DNA of 35,188 nt from Armatimonas sp043757465. Its GTDB lineage: Bacteria; Armatimonadota; Armatimonadia; Armatimonadales; Armatimonadaceae. Positions 30,579 through 35,188 of this stretch are shown here, in pieces (position 1 is the stretch's first letter; each line of letters begins with the position of its first letter). A model generated the notes under the pieces. It had not been told where the DNA came from. It searched no databases and was given only the letters and a program-made list of their open reading frames with translations. A program made the position numbers and the translations under genes. Location: assembly GCF_043757465.1 (NCBI RefSeq), contig NZ_JAYVPL010000008.1, positions 1 through 35,188 on the forward strand. The letters are read 5' to 3'.

Positions 30579-33500
30579 ATGAATGACTATTTTTGTAGAC
30601 GGATACAGAAAATACATCTATACTTAGATGATATTAAGACGGATATGGGATTGCATTTTAATTTTCCTGCATTTTCTAAAATATCCATGTACTACATTTT
30701 AGTATGTGCTTTTATTTTGTTCCCTGGGAAAAGTTTTGCAGGACAAAATAGTGGTGGGAAATGGGAAATCCGGGTTGTCGTTACGCCTGGTGGAATGCAT
30801 GGGGCTTTATCGGGTGGTAACGTTTCTAATGCTATTAATATTACAGGTGGTAATGGCAGTGGAGGCATGACTGATTTTGTGGGTAGCCATCCTTTTGGTG
30901 GTCCATTAACGGTTGAAACTGGTGGGAAATTTTCTTTAAACTTTGAGTCTTCCGCGTTTGCAATGCACGATCTCACCTTGCCCTATTTAGAGACCCCAGC
31001 TTATGCTGAAGCGTCAGTGGGTGGAACGTTTAAAGTATTCTTTATTTGGCTACCAGAGAATGGCAATCTGAGTGAGGATCCTCCCCCCTCCGAAGTGATT
31101 TTTCGTACGGAAAATGAATGGGGGGCAAAACCTCCTAAAGGAAATGGTACTGCTGAATGGGGAGCGAATAACTGGATACCAGCAGGCTATGTCCTGAAAG
31201 GGGGAGCTAGTGTTACAAATAGTGTGCAACTAGGAGACATAACAGGTACGTGGACAAAATTTGTTGTAATCCCTGGTCAACCAGGTGAAGTTGAATCAGG
31301 GTCTCCGAATGGTGCAAACCTTTGGGGAGGCACTGGTTCTGTTCATGTAAATCCTACTACTGGTATTGGTGTTTATGAACTTAATTTTGGATTAAGTACT
31401 GTTGCAAATGCTTTTGTTTATCTCGATTCGGTAACTGGGCCAACATCATTATTTAACAATTGTGGAACATTGTTCGATGGAGTGTTTTCGGATTCTTTTT
31501 CAGTACCAGCGCCCTATGCCTATGCTGTTGCGTATGGCCGTGCAATTATGAGGATTGGGTTTCAAATTGAAGGTAAAGATAATGGAAAAGGTGCAGCAAA
31601 TTATACAGGGAAAGGGAGCGATCCCTCTTACACACGCTGGGTGCCGCTAGCTTTCTCTCCTAATTTAAATTCGCAACCATTTCGTATACAGCAAGGAGCT
31701 CTGCCGAAGCCGTGGGGAAATATTGACTGTCTCTATTCGATTCGTCAGCGTCAGGAAAATAATGCGGATAATCCCGGACAGATCATTAAGTACTGGCACC
31801 CTGATGTCAATGGTTCTGCCATATCGAGTTCGGGGGCATGGACGGTTGTCTATGATGCAAATGGAGATCGGCTTTGCTGGCTATTTGGATCTATCCCTGA
31901 GCCGGGGGTGAAATCGGAGCTTGTTGGAACAGAGCTGCGGCATGCAGGCCCTCCTGGGGCAATGCGTCAGCGGGGCAACTATACCTATAAGTTTAGTAGC
32001 GAAGGGAACCTACTCTGGTTCAAAGATGATCATGGGAATCAGCAGACACTGACTTGGGTTCCTAATGGAAACCTCTATGTGAGCGATTCTTCCTCGGGGC
32101 GCTCCCTGCTCTTTGAGCGATTCCCTGGAGGGTATTTCTACCGCGTGACGGCTCAGGGAATCCTTCCCACGATTACTTATTTGGATTTTGATGGAGGGGG
32201 GCATCTGACTCGTCTGATAGTCGCTTATCCCAATGGTACTTACGACCGAGATGATTCGTGGGCTTATGGTGGCCCGAATGGTGACTCCATCATTACGGAG
32301 TTTGTTGGTGGGCTGACTCGAACCAATACCTGGATTTCCGCACCCTATAAAGACTACAATGCGATGGTAACTCCCCGTCTCTCAAGCTTTACACTGGGGG
32401 ATACTAATGATACTTCCAGCGCTGATCAGGGTGTTGCGGGGATTTACCAAGTAAATTTAGGCACGGCGACTTTAGGATATGGATCCTTTGGGGTTCGCTC
32501 ACGAACTTTCTCTATCACGGATCCGCTGGGGGCAACCTGGAAAGAGATTCTTGGCGCTGGTACAAACTGGTTAGATAACTCGTACCATGAAACTATTCTC
32601 CGAAGTCGGCATGTTGAGGGACCCGACTACACAGGGGCACCGCTAAACTCGAACCATAGTACAATGGTTTTCTTGCCAGAGATGCGCGACCCCACTGAGA
32701 TTACGCTGACAGATGCATTTGATATGGTCTGGAAGGCGTTCTTTAATTCCTTTGGCAATGTCACCAAGACCCGGAATCCATTTGGGCAGGAGTGGGAGTT
32801 TACGTACTCCACCGATGGGAAAAATCTGACGCAGGTCAAAGACCCGACCAATATCACGACAAATTACAACTATGGGCAATTTGGTTATCTCCCCTCGCGT
32901 CTGACGAGCATTCTAGATCATGCCAATGTGGAGCAGTTACGTCTAGGGTGGAACAGTTTTGGCCAGCTTGAGCAGTTAACCACTCTACCGACGACAGCCG
33001 CCAGCGGTTTTGAAGAAACTACCACACTGGAATACTTCAACACGACCGGCGACCTAAAATCAGTGATTGATCCCTTGGGAGGGCGGATTGACATCATCAA
33101 CGTGGATGGGCTGGGCGATCCTGTTATGCTTGGCCTTTATCCGCTGACAGGTTCCTCGGTGACGGAGCCGCATCCCCTGGTGACTTCGCTTGAGTGGACG
33201 GCAGCGCAGGATGTTAAGTCGGTTCTCTTTCCCAATGGTCTCAAGCTTGAGCACACGATCAACCCTAAAGGCCAGCGGACAAAATCACAGGTGAAGAACT
33301 CCAGTGGAGCCCTGCTAGGGCAGTTCGACTTCGAGTACGACACGCGAGGGCGTTTGCACCATGCCTACGATAGTATCGGCGATCTCTTCAAAATCAAGTT
33401 CGATACTGCGGGTAACCTGACCAGGAGCATTGATGGCAATGACCACGCGACGGTTCTAACCTACGGGCTTGCGGGGGATGTGAGTGGGATAACCACGCCC

Positions 33501-35188
33501 ACGGGGCGGCAAGCATCCTTTACCTATGACCGGGATGGTAGCCCGAAGTCCATCACAGATGCTCGGCAGATCACGACAAATTTTGGCTATGACTTTGCGG
33601 GACGGCCCGAGGTAACGTGGATTACGGGACAGCCCAATGAGATGGTTGTCAATCACTACGACAATGCGGGTCGGCTTACACTGGTCAACACTCCCACGGG
33701 CAAGAGTGTTGCGTTTGCTTACAATCATGCCAATAAGTGGCTTACCAGCGTGATAACCACGATGCCACTGGGAGGAGTCTATAGCCGCGTCCATACTGTC
33801 AGCTATACTTACTATCCTGATGGCAAGCGGCAGACCATGAGCACGCAGGCCACCGGGGTAGCGGCGACAACCACCAGCTATACCTACGATAAGAACGGGC
33901 GAATGAAGACCCTGACCGCTCCGGGTGGCGCGGTCACGAGCTGGAACTACGACTTTATCGGGCGTCCGCTCTCGCAAATAACGCTTTATTCGGGCGGTGG
34001 CAGTGCGGGCACGGTTTGGGAGTACGGAGTGAGCGGGCAAGCGGGTGACTACTCGCAGGCTCCCACCTACCTGCGTAAACTCAAGCACCTGGTCAATGGA
34101 AGCGTGGTGCGGGAGTACACTCTGACACATAACGTGCTGGGGCAGCTCTTGAACGTGGGGGAACTGGGCAGCACTACCAGCGCCACACACAGCTACGACT
34201 ACGACAGCCGAGGACGCATCACGGGCGAAACGGAGACGCGTGGTGGCAGCATCAACTACAGCGGCTCGCGCAGTTATACCTATGATGCAGCGGACAACCT
34301 GAATGCGAGTGGCAATGGCTGGCTCTACGATGCGGATAACTTACTTCTGTCTGCTCCTGCCGCCGGTGGTCTTCCCGGTCTTAGCCCTATTGTGCATGAT
34401 GCGCCATCAGGCAAAGTGCTTCGAGCGGGTGACAAGGCGTTCACCTACGATGCGTGGGGCCGCATCAAGACCGTCTCCCTGGTGAGTGGTTCCGGCGGCG
34501 GCGGTGGCGAGTGTCCCCCTCCCGGCCCTCCTGGCTCTGGCGGCAGCAACACGCTTCTGGTCAGCTACGAGTACGATGCGCTCGGACGCAGGTTCAGCGC
34601 CACCAGCGCAAACGACGTGCGCTACTTCGACTACGACGGCAGCGAACTCCTCGGGGAGCATCAGATCATTACGGGGTCGCCTGAACCCAATCCCGAATTT
34701 CAACCCAACCCAGAGGAACTGCTTGCCGCTTGCCTTGACGGAAGCCTCGACTTTGAGGAAGCCGCCGCGTTGCTGAACACCATTCAGAGTGGCTCGTACA
34801 GGCAGTATATCCGTGGCGCAACGGGGCTGATCGGCAGTGCGGGTGCGAGCATAAATGGCTACCTGCACGATGCTTTGGGCAATACGGCCAGTGTCACTCA
34901 GGATACCGGCAGTGGTAGCTCCCAACAGGTCTGGGAAGCTTCCTCTGGTAGTGACAGCCTTGGTAATCCTATGGATCCTGCGTCGTCTGGTGGTGGTGCG
35001 AATGCGCCTCCCTACGGCATCTCTCCGTTTCCGGGTCAGCGCGATTACAAAGATCCTGTCACGGGTTCGATCTCCGATGCAGATGATGGTCTGAGCGGTG
35101 TGTATGATCCGTCCGTTGGGGGGGATGAGGAAGACGACTTTCTTGGTGAGAACGGCTCGAATGGTCTGTACGGTGGTTTACTCAGTGC
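30579..35188 (+). CDS. Secreted RHS/YD-repeat protein, 3' end outside window
   Basis: An unbroken frame of 1536 codons runs from ATG 30579 to the window end without a stop. A hydrophobic segment (MYYILVCAFILFPGKSFA, ATG 30687) resembles a signal peptide, so later starts at 30645 or 30687 are possible. The next several hundred residues form an AT-rich, unrecognised domain with glycine-, serine- and threonine-rich beta-type sequence. From about 31900 onward there are YD/RHS-type repeats (YDTRGRLHHAYD, YDRDGSPKSITDA, YDNAGRLTLVNTP, YDKNGRMKTLTAP, YDYDSRGRITGE, YDALGRRFSATS). RHS proteins form a shell around a C-terminal cargo, often a toxin; that end is beyond the window, so toxin or adhesin roles are open. 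Confidence 0.9.
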   Translation, partial: MNDYFCRRIQKIHLYLDDIKTDMGLHFNFPAFSKISMYYILVCAFILFPGKSFAGQNSGGKWEIRVVVTPGGMHGALSGGNVSNAINITGGNGSGGMTDFVGSHPFGGPLTVETGGKFSLNFESSAFAMHDLTLPYLETPAYAEASVGGTFKVFFIWLPENGNLSEDPPPSEVIFRTENEWGAKPPKGNGTAEWGANNWIPAGYVLKGGASVTNSVQLGDITGTWTKFVVIPGQPGEVESGSPNGANLWGGTGSVHVNPTTGIGVYELNFGLSTVANAFVYLDSVTGPTSLFNNCGTLFDGVFSDSFSVPAPYAYAVAYGRAIMRIGFQIEGKDNGKGAANYTGKGSDPSYTRWVPLAFSPNLNSQPFRIQQGALPKPWGNIDCLYSIRQRQENNADNPGQIIKYWHPDVNGSAISSSGAWTVVYDANGDRLCWLFGSIPEPGVKSELVGTELRHAGPPGAMRQRGNYTYKFSSEGNLLWFKDDHGNQQTLTWVPNGNLYVSDSSSGRSLLFERFPGGYFYRVTAQGILPTITYLDFDGGGHLTRLIVAYPNGTYDRDDSWAYGGPNGDSIITEFVGGLTRTNTWISAPYKDYNAMVTPRLSSFTLGDTNDTSSADQGVAGIYQVNLGTATLGYGSFGVRSRTFSITDPLGATWKEILGAGTNWLDNSYHETILRSRHVEGPDYTGAPLNSNHSTMVFLPEMRDPTEITLTDAFDMVWKAFFNSFGNVTKTRNPFGQEWEFTYSTDGKNLTQVKDPTNITTNYNYGQFGYLPSRLTSILDHANVEQLRLGWNSFGQLEQLTTLPTTAASGFEETTTLEYFNTTGDLKSVIDPLGGRIDIINVDGLGDPVMLGLYPLTGSSVTEPHPLVTSLEWTAAQDVKSVLFPNGLKLEHTINPKGQRTKSQVKNSSGALLGQFDFEYDTRGRLHHAYDSIGDLFKIKFDTAGNLTRSIDGNDHATVLTYGLAGDVSGITTPTGRQASFTYDRDGSPKSITDARQITTNFGYDFAGRPEVTWITGQPNEMVVNHYDNAGRLTLVNTPTGKSVAFAYNHANKWLTSVITTMPLGGVYSRVHTVSYTYYPDGKRQTMSTQATGVAATTTSYTYDKNGRMKTLTAPGGAVTSWNYDFIGRPLSQITLYSGGGSAGTVWEYGVSGQAGDYSQAPTYLRKLKHLVNGSVVREYTLTHNVLGQLLNVGELGSTTSATHSYDYDSRGRITGETETRGGSINYSGSRSYTYDAADNLNASGNGWLYDADNLLLSAPAAGGLPGLSPIVHDAPSGKVLRAGDKAFTYDAWGRIKTVSLVSGSGGGGGECPPPGPPGSGGSNTLLVSYEYDALGRRFSATSANDVRYFDYDGSELLGEHQIITGSPEPNPEFQPNPEELLAACLDGSLDFEEAAALLNTIQSGSYRQYIRGATGLIGSAGASINGYLHDALGNTASVTQDTGSGSSQQVWEASSGSDSLGNPMDPASSGGGANAPPYGISPFPGQRDYKDPVTGSISDADDGLSGVYDPSVGGDEEDDFLGENGSNGLYGGLLS

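Overview
The window is about 35 kb of mostly high-GC bacterial chromosome, densely packed with genes on both strands. Lineage cannot be fixed from sequence alone. Leaderless promoters, a Planctomycetes/Armatimonadota-style methyltransferase, PQQ-type and large A2M proteins, and dispersed GC-rich palindromes are compatible with Armatimonadota or a similar phylum; this is inference. No rRNA, tRNA or CRISPR array was found.

Layout: (1) 1-342, the 5' part of an IS66-type transposase gene leaving the window on the left. (2) 513-1810, a broken HD-GYP gene. (3) 1827-6667, an OPA-type MFS transporter, a 44-residue membrane protein on the opposite strand, an NSUN-type RNA methyltransferase and a membrane HD-GYP/GAF/GGDEF protein. 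(4) 6677-9919, a metallophosphoesterase plus an ABC exporter pair. (5) 9934-13912, a beta-CASP nuclease, a DUF899 protein, HflX and an Rrf2 regulator. (6) 13877-16185, a PQQ-type beta-propeller protein and a dienelactone hydrolase, divergent around a palindromic repeat. (7) 16186-18834, a minus-strand operon of ABM-domain protein, NotI-like endonuclease, Dam-like adenine methyltransferase and SAM methyltransferase. (8) 18863-20563, a class III nucleotide cyclase. (9) 20567-29124, minus-strand membrane genes: two related ABC-2-like permeases, a small membrane protein, a 1553-residue alpha-2-macroglobulin and a polytopic protein. (10) 29190-30260, an unknown helical protein and a stand-alone LuxR-type HTH protein, separated by four 21-bp repeats. 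(11) 30579-end, an AT-richer secreted RHS/YD-repeat giant gene leaving the window on the right.

Themes: many genes have a -10 hexamer whose last base lies 6-8 nt before the start codon, which predicts leaderless mRNAs; other genes, mainly within operons or in the right half, have Shine-Dalgarno sites. All five convergent gene pairs meet with gaps of 4 nt or less, or overlap, with no intrinsic terminator seen. A GC-rich palindromic repeat occurs as an exact 29-nt pair, once as promoter DNA and once as the first codons of the alpha-2-macroglobulin gene; a diverged copy lies in frame inside an ABC permease. The most promising system is the restriction-modification unit that pairs a NotI-family nuclease with a Dam-family adenine methyltransferase.
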